From: Bacteroidota bacterium
GTDB lineage: Bacteria; Bacteroidota; Bacteroidia; JABDFU01
DNA length: 64,000 nucleotides
Direction: 5' to 3'
Assembly (NCBI GenBank): GCA_016183775.1
Contig: JACPDY010000079.1
Span: 45,915 to 109,914, forward strand
The translations under genes were made by a program, and so were the position numbers. The notes under the pieces were generated by a model. That model ran no database searches. It saw only the letters and a program-made list of their open reading frames with translations, and had not been told where the DNA came from. Below are positions 28,812 to 37,996 of this stretch, in pieces (position 1 is the first letter of the stretch; every line of letters begins with the position of its first letter).

Positions 28812-29045
28812 TCTCAATAGCAAAAAGTACTCAATGTAACTGATTGATTAGTAGATTTTTGAATTTTTTTGGGGGGGGTAAAATTAGGTTTTTATAGAGA
28901 TTTGATCTAAATTAGCTTTAATATTTGGCATCCGAAAATGGTATTTAATCCCATCTTTTAAATTGGATTTTCCTGAAGAGTTGAGCATTGCAATAGGTGA
29001 TTTTAATACTGCTTTCGAGTATGAATAAAATAACTTAAGTAGGAA
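28812..29045. other. AT-rich intergenic region
   Basis: 234 bases between the hydrolase fragment and the propeller-protein gene. Apart from a run of 7 T followed by 8 G (28864-28878), nothing recognisable is seen. The promoter for 29046 should be here. Confidence 0.4.
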
Positions 29046-30740
29046 ATGAAAATATCAATTACAATTATTTTTAAAGGTATTTTATTTGTTATTGTTGCTC
29101 TTCTTCATTTACAAATGAATGGGCAATACCATTGGGACTACCCTGGTCCAACCAATGGATTTAATGGTGATGTTCGCGCTGCAGCAGTTTTTAATGGTAA
29201 ACTTTACGTTGGTGGAAATTTTACTTTGGTTGATGGCACAACTCCAGCTAATCGTATTGCCTGTTATGATGGAACGAGTTGGGCGGCAGTTGGGAGCGGA
29301 TTAGACAACAATGTTCGACTCCTGTATGTTTATAACGCTGAATTGTATGTAGGAGGATATTTCACTACTGCCGGCGGAGTTTCTGCAGTGCGTATTGCAA
29401 AGTATGATGGTACCACATGGAGTACCGTAGGAACAGGTGTTGGAATGAGTGGTGTTCCGTATGCTATGGCTACTTACGGTGGAAACCTGTATGTAGGTGG
29501 AGAATTCGGCAGTGTGGATGGACTTACCGTTAACCGCATAGCTAAATGGGATGGAAGTGCATGGAGTACAGTTGGCAATACCGGTGTTGGTATGAATGGC
29601 GCAGTTTATGCATTGGGTGTATATGGTGGAAATCTTTATTGTGGCGGGTCATTTAGTTATGCTGATTATGTTTGCTGTCCGACTGGTGTTGCTTGTGGCA
29701 AACTTGCGATATGGGATGGGGTAAATTTTTCTGCCCCCGGAACTGGAATTACAGGATCTTATGTTTATAAGGATATGGCCGTATATAATGGTGAGTTGTA
29801 TGTACCGGGCCTATTTTCTGCCATGAATGGTGTCGCGGCAAATAATATTGCAAAATACGATGGAACAACTTGGACTGCTTTAGGTTCAGATGTAGCTGGC
29901 GGAGGTGCTAATGCAGAAGTAAACCCTTTGGTAGAATTTAATTCCGAATTATATGTAGGAGGAGATTTTACTTCTGTAAATGGAATGTTCGCCAGTAAAG
30001 TTGCTAAATGGAATGGAACAGCATGGTCGCTTGTTAGTACCGATACACTAAATAGTTTTGTTACTACCTTGACCGTGTACGATGATGGAGTTCACGGTGC
30101 TCATATTTTTGCGGGAGGGAAATTTACTCTAAAGGGAGTAGGGAAAGCTGTAAACAAAATGGCCATTTTACCCGTAGAATGGCTATACTTCAATGCCTTA
30201 CATAATGTTGATGAAGTCAGGATTGAATGGGCTACAGCATCTGAAACCAATAATAATTATTTCACTTTAGAGCGTTCAGGTGATGGTATTTTATTCGACG
30301 GGATTGCAACAATAACCGGCGCAGGCACCAGTTCAAAGAGAATTAATTATTATACATCCGATAAAAACCCTCTTGCCGGAATTTCATATTATCGTTTAAA
30401 ACAAACTGATTTTGATGGGAAGTTTACGTATTCAGAAATAGTTTCTGTAAATGTTGAAAATACCCAATCGGCTGATTTTTCAATTTATCCAAACCCTGTA
30501 AATATTTCAGATGGAAGTAGTTTTTCAATTACATTGGCTGGTTTGCAAAGAGAATCAACGGCGTTGGTAGTGCTTTACGATGTATTTGGTAAGCAATGCG
30601 TGTCGAAAAGAGTACAGACCGATAGTCATGGTAGTATTAATTTTACATTTGAAATTGGCGCATCGCTGAACAGGGGTGTATATATGATCAGGGCCACAAG
30701 TGGTAATAAACAGTTCAGTAAAAAGGTGATGATCGGATAA
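29046..30740 (+). CDS. Secreted beta-propeller protein with T9SS CTD
   Basis: A 564-residue protein with an N-terminal signal segment (ILFVIVALLHLQMNGQ). Residues about 40-375 hold some seven repeats of about 48 residues with the pattern L-Y-V-G-G-x-F-T ... R-I-A-K-Y-D-G-T-x-W-x-x-V-G, as in a beta-propeller. The V-R-I-E-W-A-T-A-S-E-T-N-N segment and Y-Y-R-L-K-Q-T-D-F-D-G-K precede a type-A CTD (I-Y-P-N-P-V, G-V-Y-M-I-R-A, ending K-K-V-M-I-G). Likely surface-exposed with no predicted enzyme activity. 112 bases separate it from the next gene in the same direction. Confidence 0.87.
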   Translation: MKISITIIFKGILFVIVALLHLQMNGQYHWDYPGPTNGFNGDVRAAAVFNGKLYVGGNFTLVDGTTPANRIACYDGTSWAAVGSGLDNNVRLLYVYNAELYVGGYFTTAGGVSAVRIAKYDGTTWSTVGTGVGMSGVPYAMATYGGNLYVGGEFGSVDGLTVNRIAKWDGSAWSTVGNTGVGMNGAVYALGVYGGNLYCGGSFSYADYVCCPTGVACGKLAIWDGVNFSAPGTGITGSYVYKDMAVYNGELYVPGLFSAMNGVAANNIAKYDGTTWTALGSDVAGGGANAEVNPLVEFNSELYVGGDFTSVNGMFASKVAKWNGTAWSLVSTDTLNSFVTTLTVYDDGVHGAHIFAGGKFTLKGVGKAVNKMAILPVEWLYFNALHNVDEVRIEWATASETNNNYFTLERSGDGILFDGIATITGAGTSSKRINYYTSDKNPLAGISYYRLKQTDFDGKFTYSEIVSVNVENTQSADFSIYPNPVNISDGSSFSITLAGLQRESTALVVLYDVFGKQCVSKRVQTDSHGSINFTFEIGASLNRGVYMIRATSGNKQFSKKVMIG

Positions 30741-30852
30741 TTGCACTTTTTAATTTTTAGAGAGTTGAACTATTCGGGCAGCCCCGGATCATAAAAACAA
30801 TACCAGAATAAAATTTGCTAACCTTATTACATAATCATAAAAACTTTTCAAA

Positions 30853-32469
30853 ATGAAGAAGATCTGCGCACTGATTTCATCGTTTTCTGTTTTCTTGTTT
30901 TCAACCGCCCAAACTATCGGAACATTTACCTCGGTTCAATCGGGTGTTCAGGTTCCTCAATTAATACTTCCTTCCACTCATACTTTCCAGCTATTGGTGA
31001 AAAATGGCGACCTAAGAACAGATGGCCTTCCTATAAAGGGTTGGCATGATTTTACCGGGTATATACCTAAAAATGGAAGTAGTAATGATGGGTATGTATT
31101 GCTTAACGAAGAAATCGGCGGTTATAGTAGTGAAGGAGGCGGGGGTGTGTCATTGGTTCGTACACATTTTAACAGTTCGACTCAATTGTGGGTTGTAGAT
31201 TCCATAAATCAAATCGATTTTAGTATGCTGGATGGAACGTATGGAAATTGTTCCGGGGGTATTACGCCCTGGGGTACAGGTATAACCGCCGAAGAACAGG
31301 TAACCGCAACTGATCCTAATGGTGATGGATATAATAAAAATGGTTGGTTGGTTGAAATAGATCCTGCAACGCGTAAAATCAGGGACTATGGCAGCGGTCC
31401 TCAAAAGCTTTGGGCAATGGGCTGTGTAGACCACGAGAATGTTGCAATAAAAAGTGATGGAACAGTGGCCTATACCGGAGCTGATAAAACCGCTTATGGA
31501 TTTTTATACAAGTTTGTACCAACAGTTGCAAATGATCTGACGGATGGAAAATTATATGTTTTTAAACAAATTACAGATACTACAGGCGATTGGGTACAAG
31601 TGCCAAATACGACAAAGGTTGAAAGAAACACCACCAATACACTTGCAACAGGGCTTGGCGCGACCAATTTTCAGGGTATTGAGGATGTTGAAATAGGGCC
31701 CGATGGTAAAGTTTATTTTGCCGAAAAATACAGCGGTAGGGTTTATCGATTAAACGATAATGGAGCCAACGTAATTAATTTCGAAACTTTTGTTGAGTCT
31801 GCCAGTTACCTTATTAATACTGATGCCGGACAACAATCAATTCCCTGGGGAGATGGCAACGATAACCTTTGTTTCGATGGTGAGGGGAATTTATGGGTGC
31901 TACAGGACGGCAGCGGAACAAGTTTACAGTATAACTATATCTGGATGGTAAAACCCGGCCATACAGCCTTATCTCCAATGGTAGAGCTGTTTGCAAGGAC
32001 ACCTCTTGGTAGTGAACCAACAGGGATCACGTTTACACCTGATTATAAATATATGTTTATTTCTATGCAGCATCCTTCAGGAACCAATAAAGCGAAGCAG
32101 GTAGATGCAGGAGGTGATACGGTTCAGTTCAATACACATACAACCATCGTGATAGCGCGAAATGAAAATCTTGGAAGTATAACCACATCCTTATCTAAAG
32201 TACAATTGAAAGATGCCATGACAGTATATCCAAACCCTGTTAAAAAAGGGGCGTTGCTGAATTTAGCATTTGATGTATCCGGAATTCAGGAATTGGATAT
32301 TGAAGTGCTGAATATAAATGGAACTAAAAAAGTTAGTCTGCACATGACTTCAAAAAATGGTGAAAATATTTATTCGATCTCTACAGATGAACTGCCGGCC
32401 GGAATATATTTTGTCAGAATAACCGGAGTGGATGGGTTTAAAAAGAATGCGAAGATCACCATTCAATGA
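30853..32469 (+). CDS. PhoX-like (DUF839) secreted protein, putative phosphatase, with T9SS CTD
   Basis: A 538-residue exported protein (signal to FLFSTAQ). The PhoX propeller motifs are visible: L-L-N-E-E-I-G-G, T-P-W-G-T-G-I-T-A-E-E, C-V-D-H-E-N-V, G-I-E-D-V-E-I-G-P, D-G-N-D-N-L-C-F-D and F-T-P-D-Y-K-Y-M-F-I-S-M-Q-H-P. In PhoX such acidic residues bind calcium and iron, and the enzyme releases phosphate from phosphoesters. Whether this member is active cannot be judged by reading. The type-A CTD is Y-P-N-P-V-K-K-G, ending K-K-N-A-K-I-T-I. Confidence 0.88.
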   Translation: MKKICALISSFSVFLFSTAQTIGTFTSVQSGVQVPQLILPSTHTFQLLVKNGDLRTDGLPIKGWHDFTGYIPKNGSSNDGYVLLNEEIGGYSSEGGGGVSLVRTHFNSSTQLWVVDSINQIDFSMLDGTYGNCSGGITPWGTGITAEEQVTATDPNGDGYNKNGWLVEIDPATRKIRDYGSGPQKLWAMGCVDHENVAIKSDGTVAYTGADKTAYGFLYKFVPTVANDLTDGKLYVFKQITDTTGDWVQVPNTTKVERNTTNTLATGLGATNFQGIEDVEIGPDGKVYFAEKYSGRVYRLNDNGANVINFETFVESASYLINTDAGQQSIPWGDGNDNLCFDGEGNLWVLQDGSGTSLQYNYIWMVKPGHTALSPMVELFARTPLGSEPTGITFTPDYKYMFISMQHPSGTNKAKQVDAGGDTVQFNTHTTIVIARNENLGSITTSLSKVQLKDAMTVYPNPVKKGALLNLAFDVSGIQELDIEVLNINGTKKVSLHMTSKNGENIYSISTDELPAGIYFVRITGVDGFKKNAKITIQ

Positions 32470-32487
32470 TTTTGTAGTGATAATATA

Positions 32488-32552
32488 CCGGCACTTATTG
32501 AGGTTAGAACCGGCTATATGTGTACTACGTAGCTTATGAGCGTAGTAGTACC
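32488..32552. repeat. Dispersed repeat, copy 1
   Basis: The core is CCGGCTATATGTGT-A-CTACGTAGC followed by TTATGAGCGTAGTAGTACC, with internal inverted CTACG/CGTAG arms. It lies between the convergent 3' ends of the PhoX-like gene and the broken adhesin. Related copies lie at 42934-43031 (interrupted) and 55102-55183 (inverted orientation, with a short palindrome inserted). Confidence 0.75.
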
Positions 32553-33938
32553 GATAGCGTTGGCCTTCCGCAAACTCATGTAACCATATACTATCTTATA
32601 ATTAATTTTTGTCTGAATACGGAGTTGTCAGAAGTTGCGGAGATGGTATATATCCCTGGGGAAAACGTATTAAATGGATCAATGGCAATTACCTGTCCTG
32701 TGTTATTTTCGAGGATGATTGCCTTGGAAAAAACTTCCCTGCCGCTTGCATCATAGATCACCACCAATACCTGTTGATTGTCTTCAGCCCCGGTTAAATT
32801 AAGTGTGAACCCGGTATTGAGATCAGCAGGATTTGGATATACACCAAATCTGAGTCCACCCGGCTCCGATTCGAAATTTACTGCCACCCAATTGTAGTAT
32901 TTGTATTTTCCGTCAAAGTCGGTTTGTCTTAACCTGTAATAGGAAGTTCCGGTCATAGGTTGTTTGTCAACAGTCGAATAATTAAGTGTGTTGTTGCTGT
33001 TTCCGGCTCCATCAATAGTGGCGATCGATTCAATACCGATCATATCAGAACTTCGTTCAATCGTAAAATAATCGTTGTTGATCTCAGTTGCAGTACTCCA
33101 TTTCACATCCACAGTATTTCCATTGGGTAAAACGGAAAATGATAATAACTCAATAGGTAATGGATTTTCTGTGGTTGTTGAAGCAAGAGTAAACGGACTG
33201 AATGAGGTAATCACGGCGCCTGAAATTACCGTGCCGGCTGTTGTATTACCTGTAGTTCCTCCGTTTCCGTGATCGCGCCACACTGATCCATCCCAGCGGG
33301 CAACCCTTAGGGTAGAGAGGTTGGTAACATCCCCGCTTCTCGCATTTTGCCATGATAAGGTAGCACTTACATTGGAAGTGCCGTTGGTACGATTCAATAT
33401 CCAGTATTCATTGTGGCTGATATGTTCCAGGGTGGCATCTTTCAACTGGTTGTCATAGGTGGGATGAGGATCTGCTTTTAAATATTCGGCAGTAAAATGA
33501 TCAGTTGTTACCGAGGGCGCTGTGATTGAAATTCCGGCATATACACCGCTCTTGCCCACAGGGAAAGTAAAAGCATCGTTACCGATCTTTCTCACCTGGC
33601 CGTCAACAAAACTGGAGTTGGAAGCTCCGCTAACTGTAACATTATCGCCGATCTGCAGCATGTTTGTTGATGTAGAAATAATATTACCTGACATAAAAGT
33701 CAATGTCTGACTGCTTCCATCCATCAGTAAAAGTGATTGTAATACTACATTCCCGGTAGATTTATTTATCTTGATCTTCCCATCAAAATTGCCTGTGGCT
33801 CCTGTAAGATCAAAATTCTGGTCGCCGCCTGTTCCTGTAAATATTAAGGTTCCCGTGCCGCCGTCGAATGTGGATTGAACGGTTACGGTATTTCTACCTT
33901 CAATAATGCCGGCTAAGATTCCGTCGGTAAAAATAAGA

Positions 33939-34079
33939 TCATTAATCACATCAATAGTATCCCCCGCTGCAGTGCTGATTGCGTTATTTCCGCCACAACC
34001 GGGCTGTACATTCAGTGTACAATTATAAAAAGCGGTAGAGGTCAGCAGATCCACAGTAAAGTTGCTCGAACTGCAGCCT
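33939..34079. repeat. 141-base perfect direct repeat, copy A
   Basis: Identical by eye to 34349-34489, an offset of 410 bases. It encodes G-C-S-S-S-N-F-T-V-D-L-L and the following N-C-T-L-N-V-Q-P-G-C-G-G region of the adhesin. Confidence 0.9.
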
Positions 34080-34348
34080 AGTTGCCGGTAGGTGCGGTGA
34101 AATCACCTGCCGATATAGTTAAAGCCTGTACAGACAATACAGTAGTTCCTATTGCAGGAGTAAGGGCACCGGCAGATTTGTCGATCACCAGGTGACATGT
34201 TCTTGGAGCCGCCGCGTTAACCGAGTAAGTTTGCGCGCCTGTTCCATTCATGATGATCCTTCCGGTTCCGCCATCTGAGTTGGCATTGATTGTTAAATTA
34301 TTTTTCACTTCAACCATCCCGTTCAATACTCCATCAGTATGCACCAGG

Positions 34349-34489
34349 TCATTAATCACATCAATAGTATCCCCCGCTGCAGTGCTGATTGCGTTATTTC
34401 CGCCACAACCGGGCTGTACATTCAGTGTACAATTATAAAAAGCGGTAGAGGTCAGCAGATCCACAGTAAAGTTGCTCGAACTGCAGCCT
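34349..34489. repeat. 141-base perfect direct repeat, copy B
   Basis: Second copy of the repeat at 33939-34079. Just beyond its right edge CCTGATC and GATCAGG form a small inverted repeat at the frameshift point. Confidence 0.9.
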
Positions 34490-35020
34490 GATCGGATCAA
34501 AGATCAGGGTACCATTGTTATGCGAAAAAGTACCGCCACTGTGTGTGAAAATGGTAACATTACTATTCCATGAACCACCAACTGATAAATTTGCAGAAGT
34601 GCTAAGAAAAGTGCCGCCATTTAAACTAAATGTACCTCCATTAATTGTGATGTTGGAACTTCCTCCTGTAAATGTACCACTCGACATGCTGAAATGAGAT
34701 GAGCCGATAGTAATTGTATTTGCTCCCTGCGAAATAATACCTGTATATCCGGTAATTGAAAAACCCGCCACATTAACAACGGCATCGATTGTGCAGTCAC
34801 CATTATTGCTTCCGGCTCCATCAAAAATAGCGACATCGGATGCGCCTGGTACTGAAGCTCCACCGGGACTATTTGAATTGGTTGACCAATTTGCGGTATT
34901 GTTCCAGTTGCTTGCTGATGCGGATACCCAATAGCGATTCGCCGAAAAGCAAATCGCGCCTGGCAAAGTACAAAATAATAATAAGGTGTATTTTAAGTGA
35001 GTTATCAATGTTTGAAATTA

Positions 35021-35069
35021 TTATACTAGGTATAAATACTTAGTTGTTTTCATTATCTTATACTAGGTA
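35021..35069. promoter_or_regulatory. Paired 12-base direct repeats upstream of the broken adhesin
   Basis: TTATACTAGGTA occurs at 35021-35032 and again at 35058-35069, 37 bases apart and just upstream of the start at 35008. This could be a regulator-binding pair. The rest of the 255-base gap to thiL shows only a small hairpin (TTCTTA...TAAGAA near 35094-35111). Confidence 0.4.
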
Positions 35070-35263
35070 AAATTATGAATTGTTGCGTCAAAAATCCAAT
35101 AATTCTTACAGATGTAAGAAATTGGTTTATGATTGAATGAAGCAGAAACTGAGATACGATTAACAGGAGTTGATCCGGATCAATTTGCAAATATCTGATC
35201 TGTAGGTGATTATATATTATCAGCTAGTTAAAATGAGTACGAAAAAATGAAGATAAATTGAAC

Positions 35264-36310
35264 TTATTTCTTTAGCAATGCATCCCAGCCTTGTGCCTTC
35301 AGGGGATGTACCGTTCCGCTTTTTGATACCAGGTTGCAGCCCGAATTTTTGTCCGAAATATGTCCTATGATGGTAATATCGGGATTGTCTTTGATCTTTT
35401 CATAATGACTTATGTCAACTGTAAACAGCAGTTCATAATCCTCTCCACCATTCAGTGCACAAGTGGTCGGGTCGAGATTAAATTCACGGGCGCGGTTAAA
35501 GGTCATCGGATCAAGGGGAATCTTTTCTTCGTACAAATTACAGCCAACACCTGATTGGGTACATATATGTAAAATTTCTGAGGCCAGCCCGTCAGAAATA
35601 TCGATCATAGCGGTAGGGACGATATCCAGCCCTTCAAATATCAGCGGAAGATCCTTGCGTGCTTCAGGCTTAAGCTGCCGTTCGAGTATATAATCATTGC
35701 CTTCCAGGTCGGGCTGCACACCGGGATTTTCCTTGAATATTTTTTTCTCCCGCTCTAAAAGCTGCAATCCGACATACGCCCCGCCCAGATCGCCCGACAC
35801 ACAAAGCAAATTACTTTCTTTAGCTCCATCACGATAAACAATATTCTTTTTATCAGCCTCACCGATCGCGGTTACATTTATTACCAATCCGCTTTGAGAT
35901 GAAGTGGTGTCACCGCCAACAAGATCAATACCATACCGGTCACAGGCAAGTGTTATACCCGAATATAATTCTTCAATGGCTTCCAGCGAAAATCGGTTCG
36001 ATAATGCAATAGATACCAGTATTTGCCTGGGTGTAGCATTCATTGCATAAATGTCACTCAGGTTAACGGTTACCGATTTGTATCCCAAATGTTTTAAAGG
36101 GGTATAGGTCAGGTCGAAATGAACACCTTCAACCAGCATGTCCGTTGAAATAACAGTTTGTTTGTTTTTATAGTCAATGACAGCCGCATCATCACCAACA
36201 CCTTTCACAGAACTCTCATTCTTCAAATTAATGAATTGTGTAAGGTGTTTGATAAGGCCAAATTCGCCTAATGCTTCCAGTTCTGTGCGTGATGATTTAT
36301 TTTCGAACAT
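35264..36310 (-). CDS. thiL: Thiamine-monophosphate kinase
   Basis: A 348-residue cytoplasmic enzyme that phosphorylates thiamine monophosphate to thiamine diphosphate, the last step of cofactor synthesis. Family motifs include G-V-G-D-D-A-A-V-I, S-T-D-M-L-V-E-G-V-H-F, N-L-S-D-I-Y-A-M-N-A-T-P, L-V-G-G-D-T-T, D-I-S-D-G-L and N-G-G-E-D-Y-E-L-L-F. The length is normal. It follows the methyltransferase-glycosyltransferase gene after 89 bases that hold a REP-like palindrome; cotranscription is possible. Confidence 0.96.
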   Translation of the reverse strand: MFENKSSRTELEALGEFGLIKHLTQFINLKNESSVKGVGDDAAVIDYKNKQTVISTDMLVEGVHFDLTYTPLKHLGYKSVTVNLSDIYAMNATPRQILVSIALSNRFSLEAIEELYSGITLACDRYGIDLVGGDTTSSQSGLVINVTAIGEADKKNIVYRDGAKESNLLCVSGDLGGAYVGLQLLEREKKIFKENPGVQPDLEGNDYILERQLKPEARKDLPLIFEGLDIVPTAMIDISDGLASEILHICTQSGVGCNLYEEKIPLDPMTFNRAREFNLDPTTCALNGGEDYELLFTVDISHYEKIKDNPDITIIGHISDKNSGCNLVSKSGTVHPLKAQGWDALLKK

Positions 36311-36364
36311 ATTTTCTATAATTTTTTAGTTCTAACGGGATGTTCCCATTTTTGAAAAATTGAA

Positions 36365-36394
36365 CCCTCTCCATTTGGAGAGGGCAGGGTGAGG
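36365..36394. repeat. REP-like palindrome, second copy
   Basis: CCCTCTCC-ATTT-GGAGAGGG followed by CAGGGTGAGG. Same orientation and same position just behind a minus-strand stop codon as the copy at 24776-24805. Confidence 0.8.
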
Positions 36395-36399
36395 CCAGG

Positions 36400-37827
36400 C
36401 TATATAAATTTAATTTTCCTCGCCGCAAACACGCACATACGCAACAATATCAATCCATGCCTGAAGCGCGAAATATTTGTTTCGCCATAAGTACGTTCCC
36501 GGTAACGGATAGGAATTTCAATGATCTTTAAATTGAGTTTATGCGCCCCGAAGATCAGGTCGAAATCCCCGAACGGATCGAAATCGCCAAAAAATTTCTT
36601 ATTCTTGACCAATTTATAGTAGTCTTCCCGAAAAATAACTTTGGTTCCGCACAAAGTATCTTTAAAACGCTGATCGAGTAGCCAGGTAAAGGCCATGCTG
36701 AAAAATTTATTCCCTAATAAATTAAGAAAGCGCATGGCTTCTTTCTCCATTTGATAAACCAATCGTGACCCGTTAATAAATCCGCCCTTACCCGAAGCGA
36801 TGGCATCGTAAAATTTCGGAAGGTCTTCAGGCGGAACGGTCAGGTCCGCATCCAGTATCATTAAAACATCCCCGGTGGCGATACCATATCCTTTACGAAC
36901 AGCGTCGGCTTTTCCTTTGCCTTCCTGCTGCGTAATCTTTATATCGTGTGAGGAAGCGTATTTTTTTTGTATCTCCTGTATCTTTTGCCAGGTATCATCT
37001 GTTGAGTTTCCTTCCACAAAAATTATTTCGGTGTGTTTGCCGAGTTTGGGTAAACGTGTAATGGCGTTTTCAATGTTGCCGCTTTCATTGCGGGCGGGTA
37101 TAACGACAGTTACGGAATATTTATCTTTCCATTCCTGCTCATTAGTTGATGCAAGTGGTTTCGCAAATGTAAAGTGATTCAGACAGAAGTATTTAAATAC
37201 AGGCAGCTTTGCCAAAATTGTATTAAACAGAGTTGATAAAAGGGGGATGTAATAGGGGAGAAGCATGCGTTTTGAATTCCGGTATACTTCAAAGCCCGCC
37301 ACATAAAGTAAATTGCTGATATCATCAAGTGATAACCAGTTTTGTTTGGGAGATGGAGTTTTTAATCCGATCATCTCACCAACACTCAGCACAGGCTCCC
37401 ATAAATAATTGTAATAGGTAACTATTATTTTTGTTTGCGGGTGACAGACTTTATGCAACTGTTTAAAGACTTCCTCTACATCCTCCAAAAATCCAACTAA
37501 ATTGGAAATAATTATCAGGTCATACTTTTTGTTGAGTGTTAGCTCTTCGGCTTTCATTTCATGGAACTCAAGCTGCGGGAATTGTTCCCGGGCCAGTTTG
37601 ATCATGGTCGGACTGAAATCAATGCCGGTTTTGTTTTTGCCTTTTATTTCATTCAGTAATTCACCTGTTCCGCAGCCAATTTCAAGTACTGCATAATCTT
37701 CGTGCGCGAAGTAGTCGCAATACCGGGTAATATCATTCCAATAATGGGAATTCAGTCTTCGCTTTTTATTGCGTGTGGCCGCTACCTTTTCGAAGAATGC
37801 GATCTTATGTTCGATATTGCCTACCAA
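36400..37827 (-). CDS. Fused SAM-dependent methyltransferase and family-2 glycosyltransferase
   Basis: A 475-residue protein. Residues about 1-200 are a class I methyltransferase (V-L-E-I-G-C-G-T-G-E-L-L, then D-L-I-I-I-S-N-L). Residues about 225-440 are a GT2 domain (V-T-V-V-I-P-A-R-N-E-S-G-N, I-L-D-A-D-L-T-V-P-P-E-D, and a C-terminal I-R-Y-R-E-R-T-Y-G-E-T-N-I motif typical of dolichyl/undecaprenyl-phosphate sugar transferases). The two are joined without a break. The likely role is modification of a surface glycan or lipid-linked sugar; the substrate is unknown. No ATG precedes the methyltransferase domain and a stop lies four codons upstream of the TTG at 37827, so TTG is the best start. 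Confidence 0.88.
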   Translation of the reverse strand: MVGNIEHKIAFFEKVAATRNKKRRLNSHYWNDITRYCDYFAHEDYAVLEIGCGTGELLNEIKGKNKTGIDFSPTMIKLAREQFPQLEFHEMKAEELTLNKKYDLIIISNLVGFLEDVEEVFKQLHKVCHPQTKIIVTYYNYLWEPVLSVGEMIGLKTPSPKQNWLSLDDISNLLYVAGFEVYRNSKRMLLPYYIPLLSTLFNTILAKLPVFKYFCLNHFTFAKPLASTNEQEWKDKYSVTVVIPARNESGNIENAITRLPKLGKHTEIIFVEGNSTDDTWQKIQEIQKKYASSHDIKITQQEGKGKADAVRKGYGIATGDVLMILDADLTVPPEDLPKFYDAIASGKGGFINGSRLVYQMEKEAMRFLNLLGNKFFSMAFTWLLDQRFKDTLCGTKVIFREDYYKLVKNKKFFGDFDPFGDFDLIFGAHKLNLKIIEIPIRYRERTYGETNISRFRHGLILLRMCVFAARKIKFI

Positions 37828-37904
37828 GGGTAAAAGTTAAGAGTACGAAAATAAAGAATTTAAGTGCTTGGTTTACAAAGCGCAAAATTTGTTTCACAGA
37901 GCTG

Positions 37905-37974
37905 CACAGAGAAGGCACAGAGGGCCACAGGGAAGGGAAGGTTTTGCTCTGTGTAACTCTGTGCCTTCTCTGTG
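37905..37974. repeat. Inverted repeat with 18-base perfect arms
   Basis: CACAGAGAAGGCACAGAG (37905-37922) is matched by its perfect complement at 37957-37974. Extra CACAG/CTCTGTG words lie on both sides. It ends 22 bases before the cysteine desulfurase start and probably contains or disturbs that promoter. The look is that of a palindromic mobile repeat. Confidence 0.85.
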
Positions 37975-37996
37975 TAATTCTTATTGCTAATTTTAC

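Larger units (their letters stand above)
32591..35008 (-). pseudogene. T9SS adhesin gene broken into three frames
   Basis: Read leftward from ATG at 35008 there is a signal peptide and an N-W-N-N-T-A-N-W-S adhesin start, like the gene at 16494-19631. The frame ends at 34433 after a shift near 34490-34510. The middle part continues in another frame (34500 to a TAG at 34078-34080). The last part, to 32591, is in frame again with a long adhesin C-terminus, N-P-L-P-I-E-L-L-S-F and a type-A CTD ending Q-K-L-I-I-R. Both breaks fall at the same edge of a perfect 141-base direct repeat. Either an internal duplication with deletions broke the gene, or the repeat was mis-assembled and the real gene is longer and intact. 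Confidence 0.8.

Noticed and set aside
28864..28878. T7-G8 run as a phase-variable tract
   Set aside because: It is about 170 bases upstream of the next start codon and outside any coding frame; no promoter elements could be aligned around it.
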